DNA of 5,896 nt, from contig CANKNK010000118.1 of NCBI GenBank assembly GCA_947483455.1, forward strand, positions 1 through 5,896. Reading direction: 5' to 3'. The notes under the pieces are model-generated. The model worked only from the letters and a program-made list of their open reading frames with translations. It made no database searches and was not told the DNA's origin. A program made the position numbers and the translations under genes. Source of the stretch: Comamonadaceae bacterium (GTDB taxonomy: Bacteria; Pseudomonadota; Gammaproteobacteria; Burkholderiales; Burkholderiaceae_C). This document shows, piece by piece, positions 5,655-5,896 of the stretch. The first letter of the stretch is position 1; every line of letters begins with the position of its first letter.

Positions 5655-5896
5655 ATGAAAACACTGCGACTACGCGAAGGCAAAGAGCGCTCTTTGCTGC
5701 GCAAACACCCTTGGATATTTGAATCGGCGATTGCCAAGGGCGGTGGCGACAGCGGCGAGACGGTACGGGTGGAGGGGCATGCAGGCCAGTTTTTGGGCTG
5801 GGCGGCCTTTAGCCCGCAGTCGCGCATTCGCGCGCGCGTCTGGAGTTTCGAAGAAGGCGATCGGATTGATGCCGCATTTTTCGATACGCGCATTCG
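5655..5896 (+). CDS. rlmI: 23S rRNA m5C1962 methyltransferase RlmI, N-terminal part (cut by window edge)
   Basis: Eighty codons are visible and the frame runs off the window. LREGKERSLLRKHPWIFESAI (6-26) is the characteristic start of the PUA domain of RlmI-type class I SAM-dependent rRNA methyltransferases (E. coli has a close GREKSLLRRHPWVFSGAV). It is followed by the PUA strands GETVRVEGHAGQFLGWAAFSPQSRIRARVWSF (34-65). The catalytic Rossmann domain lies beyond the window. In-frame ATGs at 5646 and 5619 would add 3 or 12 residues; 5655 is chosen because the family's N-terminus begins a few residues before the KxxSLLRRHPW block. No strong Shine-Dalgarno site separates the three. The 92-bp gap after the SulP gene and the unrelated rRNA-modification role suggest an independent transcription unit. 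Confidence 0.85.
   Translation, partial: MKTLRLREGKERSLLRKHPWIFESAIAKGGGDSGETVRVEGHAGQFLGWAAFSPQSRIRARVWSFEEGDRIDAAFFDTRI

Overview
The window looks like chromosomal DNA from a moderately GC-rich Proteobacterium. Codon use and gene content suggest a Betaproteobacterium, probably Burkholderiales/Comamonadaceae; this taxon is an inference without a marker gene. There is no sign of phage, insertion sequence, CRISPR or RNA genes, and almost all of the sequence is coding.

Layout. (1) Positions 1-1520, minus strand: a large FAD-dependent oxidoreductase of the uncharacterised COG2509 type, with its C-terminus cut by the window edge. (2) Positions 1656-2531, minus strand: a metallo-beta-lactamase-fold protein with the features of a persulfide dioxygenase (Blh/ETHE1-like). 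(3) Positions 2532-2624: a very AT-rich divergent control region with a perfect 10-bp inverted repeat that carries a promoter -10 element in each arm. (4) Positions 2625-5562, plus strand: a tight four-gene operon. It holds an ArsR-type repressor with the two-cysteine signature of BigR/SqrR persulfide sensors, two half-size YeeE/YedE sulfur-transport-type membrane proteins, and a SulP anion transporter with a STAS domain. (5) Position 5655 to the end, plus strand: the N-terminal PUA part of a 23S rRNA m5C methyltransferase (RlmI), cut by the window edge.

Reading as a system. The central block (about 1656-5562) is a reactive-sulfur response module. The repressor probably holds both divergent transcripts off until persulfides oxidise its cysteine pair. 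The dioxygenase would then oxidise glutathione persulfide to sulfite, while the YeeE/YedE pair and the SulP protein would move sulfur compounds or the resulting sulfur oxyanions across the membrane. Regulator, dioxygenase and YeeE/YedE pair match the known BigR regulon. The less standard parts are the SulP transporter fused translationally to the end of the operon, the divergent rather than collinear layout, and the symmetric two-promoter operator. No sulfide:quinone oxidoreductase or rhodanese lies in the window. The flanking FAD protein and RlmI are probably unrelated housekeeping-type neighbours.
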